Shown one piece after another: positions 38,621 through 47,077 of a stretch of 64,000 nt of DNA; the first letter of the stretch is position 1; each line of letters starts with the position of its first letter. The DNA is from Nostoc flagelliforme FACHB-838 (GTDB taxonomy: Bacteria; Cyanobacteriota; Cyanobacteriia; Cyanobacteriales; Nostocaceae): assembly GCF_014698065.1 (NCBI RefSeq), contig NZ_JACJSI010000016.1, positions 1-64,000 on the forward strand. Reading direction: 5' to 3'. The position numbers and the translations under genes were made by a program. The notes below the pieces were generated by a model. It saw only the letters and a list, made by a program, of their open reading frames with translations. It did no database searches and had not been told where the DNA came from.

Positions 38621-39484
38621 ATGTGGACTCAAATCGACACCCATATTAGCCAGGTGACTGGCGAAAAATTTCAGAGTCAGCAACGGCGATCGGTTGGTGG
38701 CGGGTGCATCAACCAAGGTTATGCTGTCTCTAATGGTGAGATAACCTACTTCGTCAAACAAAACCTTGCATCCCAAATTGCGATGTTTGAAGCTGAGGCA
38801 TTAGGTTTAGAGGAAATGCTAGCAACAGCTAGTATTCGCATCCCCAAACCAATTTGTTGGGGTACTGCTGATAATTCTAGTTACATCGTTCTGGAATGGT
38901 TGGAACTTGGTAGCGGTAACAGCAATTCGTGGCTAGAAATGGGACGCAAGTTAGCAGCAATGCATAAAGCTAGCAATAGTCAAGTTTTTGGTTGGAAAAT
39001 TAACAATACCATTGGTTCCACACCTCAAATCAATACTTGGACAGCAGACTGGACGGAATTTTATATTAAACATCGCCTGGGTTATCAATTTCAGTTAGCA
39101 AGGCGACGGGGAGGTAATTTTCCCAAACAAGACAAGTTACTAGCAACTATCCCTGAACTATTGGCGGATCATCAGGTGCAACCTTCTTTAGTACATGGCG
39201 ATTTATGGGGCGGAAATGCTGGGTGTACTGCGTCGGGAGAACCAGTGATATTTGATCCAGCAACTTATTTTGCAGATAGAGAAGTTGATATCGCCATGAC
39301 CGAATTATTCGGTGGTTTCCCCGTACCCTTTTATAAGGGTTACAACGAGGTGTTTCCGTTAGATGCAGGCTATGAGCAGAGAAAAACGCTTTATAACCTG
39401 TATCACATTTTGAATCACTTCAATTTATTTGGGGGCAGTTACGATTCGCAAGCCAATAGGATGATTGACCAGATTTTACGATAA
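38621..39484 (+). CDS. Fructosamine-3-kinase family protein
   Basis: The 287-residue protein belongs to the fructosamine/ketosamine kinase family of the APH fold. It has GGCINQGYAV as the nucleotide-loop region, IPKPICWG, and the catalytic VHGDLWGGN followed by FDPATYFADRE for metal binding. These cytosolic enzymes phosphorylate sugar-protein adducts so that they fall apart, which is a protein-repair role. Length is normal. C-rich heptanucleotide repeats (38540-38605) precede it. The following gap to 39746 holds CTCCTGC heptamer repeats (39622-39655). Confidence 0.9.
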   Translation: MWTQIDTHISQVTGEKFQSQQRRSVGGGCINQGYAVSNGEITYFVKQNLASQIAMFEAEALGLEEMLATASIRIPKPICWGTADNSSYIVLEWLELGSGNSNSWLEMGRKLAAMHKASNSQVFGWKINNTIGSTPQINTWTADWTEFYIKHRLGYQFQLARRRGGNFPKQDKLLATIPELLADHQVQPSLVHGDLWGGNAGCTASGEPVIFDPATYFADREVDIAMTELFGGFPVPFYKGYNEVFPLDAGYEQRKTLYNLYHILNHFNLFGGSYDSQANRMIDQILR

Positions 39485-39746
39485 TGAATGCTGATTAAAT
39501 AAAGTGCAAAACTAGTGACACGGCGTCGCGGAAAGTGCCACGAGACACAAGGGAGCCAGTGCGGTCTTGAGTGGAGCATCTAGCGGCATCCTTACTTCAA
39601 TCCCACGTTTTTAAACATCGGTTCCCTTCTGCCTCCTGCCTCCTGCCTCCTGCTTTCTGAATTTGTCCTAGTGTCACAGACTTGATTGCGAGATTGATGG
39701 TATTTTATTTTTGCACAAACTCCTTTATCCCAATCGCATACAAGCT

Positions 39747-40385
39747 ATGACACTCAATTTATATTTACTGAGACATGGAGAAACTACTTTTAGTCAAAGT
39801 GGTAATTTCTGCGGTGAAACTGATGCGGAGTTGACAACAGAGGGGATGCAGATGGCATCCGGTTTTGCCGATGTTTATCAACAATTGAAGTGGGAGGCTG
39901 TTTATGTTAGCCCGATGAAGCGCACAATTGCAACTGCCAAGCCATTTTGTGATGCTATCGGTATGGATATGCAGTTGCGTGACGGACTTCGAGAAGGTAG
40001 TTACGGCGAATGGGAAAGGAAGAGTAAATCGTTTGCCCAAGAGAATTACGCAGAAAACTATGTAAATTGGTTGACAGAACCCGCTTGGAATGCACCACTA
40101 GGTGGAGAAACTGCGGTAGATATTGCTAACCGTTCTATGCCTGTAATTGCTGAAATTCAAGAAAAACATCCCCAAGGTAATGTTTTAGTAGTTTCCCATA
40201 AAGCCACAATTCGGATTATGCTTTGCAGTTTACTAGGAATTGATTTGGGACGCTATCGCTATCGGGTGAACATTTTGGTTGCGTCGGTAAGTATGGTTAA
40301 ATTTGACGTTAATGGCCCTTTGTTAGAAATATTAGGCGATCGCCATCATATACCCGATCATATTCGCTCTCGTCCGGGAACATAA
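39747..40385 (+). CDS. Histidine phosphatase (phosphoglycerate mutase-like)
   Basis: I prefer the ATG at 39747 (MTLNLYLLRHGE), because the RHGE motif normally lies within the first ten residues; a frame start at 39711 adds 12 residues. The 212-residue protein has the catalytic LLRHGET, the EGSYGEWE proton-donor segment and the second His in VVSHKATIR. Members dephosphorylate sugar phosphates, nucleotides or cobalamin precursors. The substrate is unknown. A strong hairpin at 40436-40467 follows. Confidence 0.85.
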   Translation: MTLNLYLLRHGETTFSQSGNFCGETDAELTTEGMQMASGFADVYQQLKWEAVYVSPMKRTIATAKPFCDAIGMDMQLRDGLREGSYGEWERKSKSFAQENYAENYVNWLTEPAWNAPLGGETAVDIANRSMPVIAEIQEKHPQGNVLVVSHKATIRIMLCSLLGIDLGRYRYRVNILVASVSMVKFDVNGPLLEILGDRHHIPDHIRSRPGT

Positions 40386-40435
40386 TAGTCTCTTAGGGAC
40401 TTGCAAAAAATAAATTATCCCAAATATTTCTAGAT

Positions 40436-40467
40436 TTTTAGGGGCGCAAGGTCTTGCGCCCCTAAAA
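40436..40467. terminator. Perfect 15-bp-arm hairpin
   Basis: TTTTAGGGGCGCAAG-GT-CTTGCGCCCCTAAAA is a perfect stem beginning 51 bases after the phosphatase stop. It is a plausible bidirectional terminator, and also resembles the interspersed palindromes at 29340 and 33999. The rest of 40386-40800 holds only repeats. Confidence 0.6.
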
Positions 40468-40630
40468 TGGTATATTTTTTTAACTGGAAGGCGCTACTTC
40501 GTTCGCCTTAAGAGCGATGGCGTAACCGCCCGTCGTAGGCGATCGCGTGGGTTGACACCCTCAGTAAATAGGAGATTAATTTGATCGATTATGAGGATTT
40601 CTGCCTTGCCGAACCGATTTATTTTGATAT

Positions 40631-40764
40631 GTTATATCATGTTCGACTTAATACTTATGTCATTGCGAGCGTAGCGCGGCAATCCCAAACCTTTGTGATT
40701 GCTTCATTCCACTTCGTTGCATTCGCAATGACATATTATAAGTGATTTGCCGAACATGGTATTA
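40631..40764 (+). repeat. 134-bp MITE-like element, copy 2
   Basis: It is the inverted match of 30117-30250, differing at about four positions. It lies between the phosphatase gene and the left edge of the CRISPR-Cas island. A related end (GTTATATCATGTCCGC) occurs at 59944. Confidence 0.8.
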
Positions 40765-40800
40765 TAGCCTATATTAGGCAAGATGCCTATCCCACAAGAC

Positions 40801-41664
40801 TTAACTCCTGGTTTCGATGTCGTATAACTGGCATAAGGTGAGGAGTTTTTGTTTGAGGCGATCGCGCACATTCTCTGGTAATATCACTATACAATCTGGC
40901 GCATACTGCATCACTTCCCGCATAAACCAAAATGTACTAGATACTCGCCTAACAACTCGCCGGACTCGCGCTTGATCTGGTAGCCACTCATTAACATTGT
41001 CTTCTGGTTTAGATTGATAGGCAAAAGCCAAGCCAGCAAATAAGTGCATCTCTACTTCTATCTCAGCCAAATTTCGCCACTCGCCAGAAATTGGCATGAC
41101 AGCAGCTTCTGTAATCCTGTCTAATCGTAAACTCCAGTTGTGAACCAGTTCTGGGATATCAAAGTTTCCTTCTGTCTCTTCGCACCAGCAATCAAGATAT
41201 TGCCGCTTTTCATGGGGTGTAACTTTGGCGTGGCGAACGGTAAAATTAAACACACGCTCTGCTGCATCCTGATATGAAAGCTGAAAAGGCTGTTCGCGCA
41301 AGATGTAGCGATCTATTTCTAAGCGCCAAGGTGGGGGCAAATTCTCTAAGAAACGTTCGATTTCGCCCCGCAACGGTAATGATAATTCGCTGCGTTCGAG
41401 AAGTAAGTTTGCAATGATTTGGGCTTGTTCAATTTGCCCGATGTCTGTCAACGCATTGATACATCTATGTAATGCTCTGATGCGTGGTTCTTTCCAATTG
41501 TTATTGTTACCGATGAGTAACTTACGTTGAGCGATCGCTTTAATTAACTTAGAGATGTTAGGCTCCTCTCCCCACATCATACCGAATTCACGAGCGATCG
41601 CTTCTAGCTCGGCTTTATCATGTTCTGATATCGACAGTGTAATAGATTGACCTTTTCGACTCAT
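40801..41664 (-). CDS. WYL-domain-like transcriptional regulator of the Cas island
   Basis: I start at ATG 41664, giving 287 residues; in-frame codons extend to 41799 but would add 45 residues of unlikely composition. The N-terminal QSITLSISEHDKAELEAIAR is ribbon-helix-helix-like. The middle is helical, and residues about 150-230 form a WYL-like beta domain (EIDRYILREQPFQLSYQDA, then KRQYLDCWCEETEG). A C-terminal VRRVVRRVSSTFWFMREV region follows. A WYL protein beside cyanobacterial subtype I-D cas genes is known to act as a repressor, so this gene, divergent from DUF433-cas3', is the likely regulator. The 170-base divergent region has GTCCGTATA and its inverse TTACGGAC as candidate operator halves. 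Confidence 0.78.
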   Translation of the reverse strand: MSRKGQSITLSISEHDKAELEAIAREFGMMWGEEPNISKLIKAIAQRKLLIGNNNNWKEPRIRALHRCINALTDIGQIEQAQIIANLLLERSELSLPLRGEIERFLENLPPPWRLEIDRYILREQPFQLSYQDAAERVFNFTVRHAKVTPHEKRQYLDCWCEETEGNFDIPELVHNWSLRLDRITEAAVMPISGEWRNLAEIEVEMHLFAGLAFAYQSKPEDNVNEWLPDQARVRRVVRRVSSTFWFMREVMQYAPDCIVILPENVRDRLKQKLLTLCQLYDIETRS

Positions 41665-41833
41665 TAAAAATGTCCGTATAGTTTGTACATAGTTTCTCTT
41701 GTCAACTTCTATTTTGCGTGCCAATATAGTTTTTAACAACCAGTTACGGACACTATTTAAGTGTATATCCGAATATAAAATTAGGAGAAGAGAATTCATT
41801 GAGAAAAATTACGACAAATTGGGAGAAGTTTGA

Positions 41834-42094
41834 ATGACTAAGAACGATTTACTATCTCGAATTTCCATTGATCCAAATATTTGTTTCGGTAAACCTTGTA
41901 TTAAAGGTCATCGTATATGGGTTAGTTTAATTCTCGACCTTCTTGCAAGTGGAGAAAAAATAGAGACAATTTTGGAAGAATATCCTGGTTTGGAACGAGA
42001 AGATATCCTAGCCTGTATTGCTTATGCTGCAAAGATGACAAGAGATAGCTATGTAGAAATTCCTTTAGGATTGCAAAAGGAATCAAAAAAATGA
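41834..42094 (+). CDS. DUF433 protein (antitoxin-like)
   Basis: The 86-residue protein has the DUF433 core: ISIDPNICFGKPCIKGHRI, then VSLILDLLASG and a helical EYPGLEREDILACIAYA end. DUF433 proteins are usually antitoxins paired with a PIN-like DUF5615 toxin, and the fold is helix-turn-helix-like. Here the next gene is cas3', whose ATG overlaps this gene's stop by four bases (ATGA), indicating translational coupling. GGGAGAAG precedes the ATG by a few bases. No DUF5615 gene is present, so it may serve as a regulator of the cas operon or be an orphan antitoxin. Confidence 0.88.
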   Translation: MTKNDLLSRISIDPNICFGKPCIKGHRIWVSLILDLLASGEKIETILEEYPGLEREDILACIAYAAKMTRDSYVEIPLGLQKESKK

Positions 42095-44274
42095 ATATTA
42101 ACGAAGCATACAGAATTACTCTCAAGCCTGTTTATTCCCAAACAGTTCCAACACCTGACGGGGTGAAATTACCTAAACATTGGTTGCTTTCTTGGCATCA
42201 AGCTGCAACTTTAGAAGCGTTGCGCGATCCAAATATTGATGTAGTATTCAACACTGCGATGACTGGCGATGGTAAAAGTCTAGCGGCTTACCTAGAAGTT
42301 CTTCAGGGCGAATTTTCTGCGATTGGACTTTACCCAACCAATGAACTCGCCCGCGATCAAGAAACGCAGATTAGAGGATATGTTGAGAAATTCGAGCCAG
42401 AGAATCAGCCGCGTGTAGTGCGACTGAGTGGGGCTGATTTAGAGATTTATGCAGAAAATGAAGGATTGAAAAAAGGAGCTGCGATCGCAACTCTGACTAA
42501 CCAGAGAGAAGCATTATTAACTAACCCTGATATTTTTCACTACTTACATCGAGGTGCTTATATAATTCGTGGCGATAGCCCAGATAAGTTATGGGGCAGA
42601 ATTGATAAAGATTTCGACTTATTTATTTTTGATGAATTTCACGTTTTTGCAGCTCCCCAAATTGCTAGCGTGATTAACACAATGTTGTTAATTCGCTGTA
42701 CCAATCGCCGCAAGAAATTTCTGTTTCTCTCAGCCACACCAGATACAAACTTAATTGGGCGATTAGAAAAAGCCGGATTTCGTTGTAAAGAAATTGATCC
42801 TCTAAAACAAAATAAATATCAGTTTCCCGATACACCAGAAGAGGGGCAGCAACTGCAAACACAGGGCTGGCGGCAGGTAGCACGAACAATTACGTTGAAT
42901 TTTATTCCTTTGGAACCATCGTTTAAAGCTTCAGAAACCTGGTTAAAAGAAAATAGTGATTTGATTTTGGCTCAGTTTCAGCAGTATCCAGGAAGCAAAG
43001 GCGCAATCATCCTTAACTCAATTGCAGCAGTCAAACGTCTAACTCAATTTTTGCGGGAAATCTTACAACCTTACGGCTTGAAAGTTGGAGAGAATACAGG
43101 GCTATCGGGAAAAGGAGAAAAGGAGCGAAGTCTTGCTGCTGACTTGGTTATTGGTACTAGCACAATTGATGTTGGGGTTGATTTCAAAATCAATTTCCTA
43201 ATTTTTGAATCATCCGATGCAGGTAACTTTATCCAACGTTTAGGACGCTTAGGAAGGCATGATGAATATGAAAAAGATGGACAGATAGTTAAGTTTGAAA
43301 ATTTTACAGCTTTTTCTCTAGTTCCTAACTTTTTGGTAGAGCGATTGTTTAAAGGTGATACTCCACCCTTAGAAGTGAATAGTATTTGCGATCGCCCCTT
43401 TTTTCACAATACAATTACTGAGAATTATCGACAAATCAACGATTTTCGTGGTTATTATCGTCGTTGGGGAGCTGTGCAATCATTTTGGCTGTTTTATCAG
43501 TTGAGCGATCGCACAATTAAACAACAGTATGCACAAAGCCGAGACAAGTTTCAAGAAGCCTGCGAACAATTATTTGAAACTAGTCTGAAGTCACAAGCTG
43601 GACATATTCAAGGATGGGCGAAAGATTGGCAAGCACTTTCTGGTAAATTAGGAAATCCTATTGCTGAGGATGCTGCTAGTTTTCGCGGTTCAAGTCCTTT
43701 GCAATGTGGTTTATACGACTTAACGGAAGAAAACGAGGCAGATAGGTTTAAAACTTACGATTTACCGGGTATTTTGGGCAATTTAGAAATTGAAATGTGG
43801 ACGGAAGCGGCATTTATACGGACACTCAAAGAAACCGCAGAACGCACTGGACAACCCATTGCTAAAGGTAGATTTGCTCATTGTCTAGCATTTATGAAGT
43901 TGCGTTCCTACCGAGAGGAACGGCTGAACTGGAAGTTTACCTATTCTGGAAACTTGCAGCCAATTGCTGATGCTTGGAAAGTTCAGGTTTTGACTGGTGT
44001 GGAAATTTGGCAACCTGACAACTATTGGGTTGGGGAAATTAACAAACGCCTAAAAAAGGAAGGTTTGGTTTGTTACGTGATTCGCCGTCCTCTTGCTGAA
44101 GTGCGGATGCGGCTAAGGCTACCGATGAATTTTCAGATTTATGGCATCAGCGATCAGTATAGCTTTCATGATGCTACTGCGCCGTATGCGATCGCTTTTG
44201 GTCATTCTGCGCTGCTGCTGGATACGCTTGCTTACACGTTTAAAAGCAAAGGAGATGAGATATGGGTTGTTTGA
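42091..44274 (+). CDS. cas3: Cas3' helicase, subtype I-D
   Basis: The 727-residue protein is a superfamily 2 helicase without an HD domain. Walker A ends at K62 (TGDGKS), the DEFH box starts at D181, SATP follows near residue 210, and the C-terminal helicase motif is FIQRLGRLGRH. In subtype I-D the nuclease HD domain resides on Cas10d, so a bare Cas3' helicase fits. It unwinds target DNA after Cascade recruits it. The start overlaps DUF433 by four bases. Downstream lie the array remnant and the TA and cas genes. Confidence 0.92.
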   Translation: MNINEAYRITLKPVYSQTVPTPDGVKLPKHWLLSWHQAATLEALRDPNIDVVFNTAMTGDGKSLAAYLEVLQGEFSAIGLYPTNELARDQETQIRGYVEKFEPENQPRVVRLSGADLEIYAENEGLKKGAAIATLTNQREALLTNPDIFHYLHRGAYIIRGDSPDKLWGRIDKDFDLFIFDEFHVFAAPQIASVINTMLLIRCTNRRKKFLFLSATPDTNLIGRLEKAGFRCKEIDPLKQNKYQFPDTPEEGQQLQTQGWRQVARTITLNFIPLEPSFKASETWLKENSDLILAQFQQYPGSKGAIILNSIAAVKRLTQFLREILQPYGLKVGENTGLSGKGEKERSLAADLVIGTSTIDVGVDFKINFLIFESSDAGNFIQRLGRLGRHDEYEKDGQIVKFENFTAFSLVPNFLVERLFKGDTPPLEVNSICDRPFFHNTITENYRQINDFRGYYRRWGAVQSFWLFYQLSDRTIKQQYAQSRDKFQEACEQLFETSLKSQAGHIQGWAKDWQALSGKLGNPIAEDAASFRGSSPLQCGLYDLTEENEADRFKTYDLPGILGNLEIEMWTEAAFIRTLKETAERTGQPIAKGRFAHCLAFMKLRSYREERLNWKFTYSGNLQPIADAWKVQVLTGVEIWQPDNYWVGEINKRLKKEGLVCYVIRRPLAEVRMRLRLPMNFQIYGISDQYSFHDATAPYAIAFGHSALLLDTLAYTFKSKGDEIWVV

Positions 44275-44275
44275 A

Positions 44276-44387
44276 GTTTCAATCCCTGATAGGGATTTTG
44301 GTTACTGATTTACAGTAGGAGGGCGTAAGCCTTCAAGTGCAGAAAAGGAGATTTCAATCCCTGATAGGGATTCTAGTTTGCTCAATA
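44276..44387 (+). CRISPR. Remnant CRISPR array, two repeats and one spacer
   Basis: Two units start with T-T-T-C-A-A-T-C-C-C-T-G-A-T-A-G-G-G-A-T-T exactly 75 bases apart (44276 and 44351). They are GTTTCAATCCCTGATAGGGA and ATTTCAATCCCTGATAGGGA, each containing the palindrome ATCCCTGATAGGGAT. With repeats of about 37 bases this leaves one spacer of about 38 bases (44313-44350). The distal part of the second repeat is degenerate, as is usual for a last repeat. It starts two bases after the cas3' stop. Orientation is inferred from the repeat form. Confidence 0.7.
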
Positions 44388-44727
44388 CTTTATCGCTCTC
44401 CAACCTCAATGATATAGGAGAATTCATAAGAATTTTATAAGGTCTTTGAATTTATTGTCAGAAAACTTTCATGTGCTATTCTTTACTTGTTGGTGTCAGC
44501 CTACAAGGACAGAGAAGGAGATTCGTTGTACCGATGCTTGCATCCGTCTGACGCTATGCTTCTCCCGTAGTTGAACTGATAATCACAGCCGTCCAACTAA
44601 TGCTTCGCTTCTTTATGAAGCAAGCAGAAGCCCAAAATCTAAATGGAGGTTCTGACGTAATAAAAGACCTTTTAAATCTCATTTTCTTGAGAAAACATTC
44701 CTAAAAATTAAGTGGAGGTTCTAACTG
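44388..44727. other. Intergenic region with duplicated leader motif
   Basis: No gene was seen. TGGAGGTTCTGAC at 44644 and TGGAGGTTCTAAC at 44710 are near-identical, about 65 bases apart. The second is the ribosome binding site of the 63-residue gene; the first precedes GTAATAAAA with no ORF. The remainder may be former array or leader sequence. Confidence 0.45.
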
Positions 44728-44919
44728 ATGGACAACTATGTTCAATTAGAACTCTTTGACCTGCAACCTTACACCTCAGAACAACCTTCTGTAACTGAGG
44801 ATGTACCGGAATTGGTTAAAGAGATTCAGCAATCAAGCAAGTATGAGCAACTTGAACTTAATCTATTTCCGCAGCAAATCTGTATTACTCCTCTAGAGTT
44901 TATAAAATTGGCTGCTTAA
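44728..44919 (+). CDS. 63-residue protein in the Cas island, unknown
   Basis: A strong GGAGG ribosome binding site precedes the ATG by nine bases. The peptide is acidic and contains two similar motifs, YVQLELFDLQ near the start and YEQLELNLFPQ in the second half, so it looks like an internal duplication of a Tyr-x-Gln-Leu-Glu-Leu motif. I know no function. Cas10d starts with a related EYQQLSLL stretch, which may be chance. It lies between the array remnant and the YhcG-type nuclease. Confidence 0.6.
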   Translation: MDNYVQLELFDLQPYTSEQPSVTEDVPELVKEIQQSSKYEQLELNLFPQQICITPLEFIKLAA

Positions 44920-45106
44920 TTAGTTAAGGAGTTTGTAAATAAGAATTTCTTTGTTTACCAACCTCCTCAATTTCATAATTTATAAATATCTATTAGGGCA
45001 GAATGCCTGCCCTAATAGATAGTAGATTATTTTTTACAGGTTATATGTGATTACAAGCAAGTTAATAAAAATATAATTTAGGAGCTTCTATAAATTGGAG
45101 TTTAGT

Positions 45107-46126
45107 ATGAGTAACCCCATTTCAGACAATTACAGACATTTAGTAATGGAAATAAAACAGTGTATTCGTTCAGCCCAGTACGAAGCACTAAAAGCAGTTA
45201 ATCGGGAAATGATTAACCTCTACTGGGGCATTGGACAGATAATTGTTACTCAACAGCAGGGCGCTACTTGGGGGAAATCCGTAGTAGAACAGTTAGCAAA
45301 AGACTTACAAGCAGAGTTTCCAGGAATTAGCGGATTTTCTGCTGCTAACCTCTGGCGGATGAGACTTTTTTATGAATCTTATGTCAACAATGAAAAACTC
45401 GCACCAATGGTGCGAGAAATTGGATGGAGTCACAATCTAGTCATTGTAGAGAAGTGCAAAGATGACATAGAACGGGAATTTTATATCAGAACGACTCGTA
45501 AATTTGGCTGGACAAAGAATGTTTTGATTCACCAAATTGAAAATCAAACCTATGAAAAGATTCTGTTGAATCAGACTAACTTTGATAAAACTGTTCCAAC
45601 AGAAATCCGTAACCAATTAAAACTAGCTGTCAAAGATGAATATACTTTTGATTTCTTGGAACTAGCAGATGAACACAGTGAACGACAGCTAGAACAGGCG
45701 ATTTTAGCAAGAGTTGAACCATTTTTACAAGAAATGGGCGGGATATTTGCTTTTATCGGTAGTCAATATCGGTTAGAAATTGATGAAGAGGAATATTTCA
45801 TAGATATTTTATTATATCATCGCCGCTTAAAGTGTTTAGTAGCGATAGAACTGAAAATTGGTAACTTTTTACCTGAATATGTTGGCAAGATGCAGTTTTA
45901 TTTAGCTGTTTTAGATGACACGGTAAAACTACCTGATGAAAATCCTTCCATTGGAATTATTCTTTGCAAGTCTAAGCAGAGAACGATTGTTGAATATGCG
46001 TTGAAGGAATCGAATAAACCAATTGGTGCAGCTAGTTATCAAATAGTTTCAACATTGCCTCAAGAATTAAAAAATCAGCTTCCGGCTCCAGAGCAAGTTG
46101 CCAAATTACTGGAAGGATTTGAATAG
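45107..46126 (+). CDS. YhcG/DUF1016-family PD-(D/E)XK nuclease
   Basis: The preferred start is ATG 45107, eight bases after GGAG; a frame start at 45095 adds four residues. The 339-residue protein has the DUF1016 N-terminal helical domain (INLYWGIGQIIV) and a C-terminal PD-(D/E)XK domain. In that domain YFIDILLYHRRLKCLVAIEL supplies the Asp and the E of the E-x-K pair, followed by KIG and QFYLAVLDD. Members are found near restriction and other defence genes and are predicted DNA nucleases. Its place inside the cas island, upstream of the HEPN-MNT pair, points to defence or mobile-element control. Confidence 0.88.
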   Translation: MSNPISDNYRHLVMEIKQCIRSAQYEALKAVNREMINLYWGIGQIIVTQQQGATWGKSVVEQLAKDLQAEFPGISGFSAANLWRMRLFYESYVNNEKLAPMVREIGWSHNLVIVEKCKDDIEREFYIRTTRKFGWTKNVLIHQIENQTYEKILLNQTNFDKTVPTEIRNQLKLAVKDEYTFDFLELADEHSERQLEQAILARVEPFLQEMGGIFAFIGSQYRLEIDEEEYFIDILLYHRRLKCLVAIELKIGNFLPEYVGKMQFYLAVLDDTVKLPDENPSIGIILCKSKQRTIVEYALKESNKPIGAASYQIVSTLPQELKNQLPAPEQVAKLLEGFE

Positions 46127-46169
46127 AATTATAAAGTGAGCTAATAAATGTTGACGATTATTTATCCGT

Positions 46170-46637
46170 ATGGAAAATCATCAAATGCAAAACAATACAC
46201 CGACAATTGCAGAGTTACAAAAACTTTCCTTACAACTACCAGAAAAAATTCCTTACTTAAAAATGTTAGTTTTGTTTGGTTCTAGAGCTACTGGTAAGAC
46301 AAACGTTAAGAGTGACTGGGATTTTGCAGTTTTGTGCGATCAAGAACAACGTGAGGCTTATGTAAAAGATAATAGTTTCCTTTGGTTTGAATTACCTATG
46401 GTTATTGGCGAATTATTCAAAATAAATTCTGATCAAATTGACGTTGTAGAACTTAATCGCTGTTCTTGGTTAATTGCTCATTTCGTTGCTCGTGATGGAA
46501 TTATGCTGTTTGAGAAATATCCTGGCGAATTTGAGACATTTAGATTAACTTCATTAAAGTCAGAAGCAGAGTTGAAGAAATTTCGCCAAGAACAACACAA
46601 AAAAATTGAAATAGAACTAAATAAGTGGGGAGTATGA
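46170..46637 (+). CDS. mntA: MntA-type minimal nucleotidyltransferase antitoxin
   Basis: The 155-residue protein carries the MNT motif G-S-R-A-T-G-K-T-N-V-K-S-D-W-D, exactly GS-X10-D-X-D, near residues 43-57, with a long helical C-terminus. MNT antitoxins add AMP to the partner HEPN toxin and silence it. The stop codon overlaps the hepT start by four bases (ATGA), the usual arrangement of a type VII pair. A HEPN-MNT pair close to a subtype I-D locus was characterised in Aphanizomenon, where the toxin is di-AMPylated. A start at the second Met (46185) is possible. Confidence 0.92.
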   Translation: MENHQMQNNTPTIAELQKLSLQLPEKIPYLKMLVLFGSRATGKTNVKSDWDFAVLCDQEQREAYVKDNSFLWFELPMVIGELFKINSDQIDVVELNRCSWLIAHFVARDGIMLFEKYPGEFETFRLTSLKSEAELKKFRQEQHKKIEIELNKWGV

Positions 46638-47077
46638 ATAATATAGATGCTGAGATAATTTTGGTTAGATTAAAGTTAATCACCAAATACTACAATACTT
46701 TAGAGGAGTTTAAGTCTACTAGCCTTGATGAATTTTTAAATGATTTTCGTCAACAACTTGTTGTAGAAAGACTGCTGCAATTAATGACTCAAGCAGCGAT
46801 AGATATCAACGATCATATATTATCAAAGCTAAATCCAGGGAAGTTGGAAACTAACTTTAATTCTTTTATTAGTCTTGGTAAATACGGTGTGATTACTCCT
46901 GAATTAGCGAGACAAATAGCCCCATCATCAGGATTAAGAAATCGTCTTGTTCATGAATATGACGAGATAGATCCTACGGAAGTTTTCAAATCTATCAGTT
47001 TAGCGCTGCAACAATATCCGCTTTATGTGCGCCAAGTTAACTCTTATTTAATTTCATTGAGTCAAGAAGATGGCTAA
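46634..47077 (+). CDS. hepT: HepT/HEPN ribonuclease toxin
   Basis: I start at ATG 46634, just after GGGGAG and overlapping the mntA stop; an upstream frame start at 46625 is less likely. The 147-residue helical protein has the HEPN active site R102-N-R-L-V-H107-E-Y109, the R-X4-H-X-Y form. With this start the Tyr is residue 109, the number I recall for the AMPylated Tyr of the Aphanizomenon toxin, which supports the start. HEPN toxins cut RNA, including tRNA 3' ends. The last eight bases overlap the cas10d start, so toxin and Cas10d translation are coupled. Confidence 0.92.
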   Translation: MNNIDAEIILVRLKLITKYYNTLEEFKSTSLDEFLNDFRQQLVVERLLQLMTQAAIDINDHILSKLNPGKLETNFNSFISLGKYGVITPELARQIAPSSGLRNRLVHEYDEIDPTEVFKSISLALQQYPLYVRQVNSYLISLSQEDG

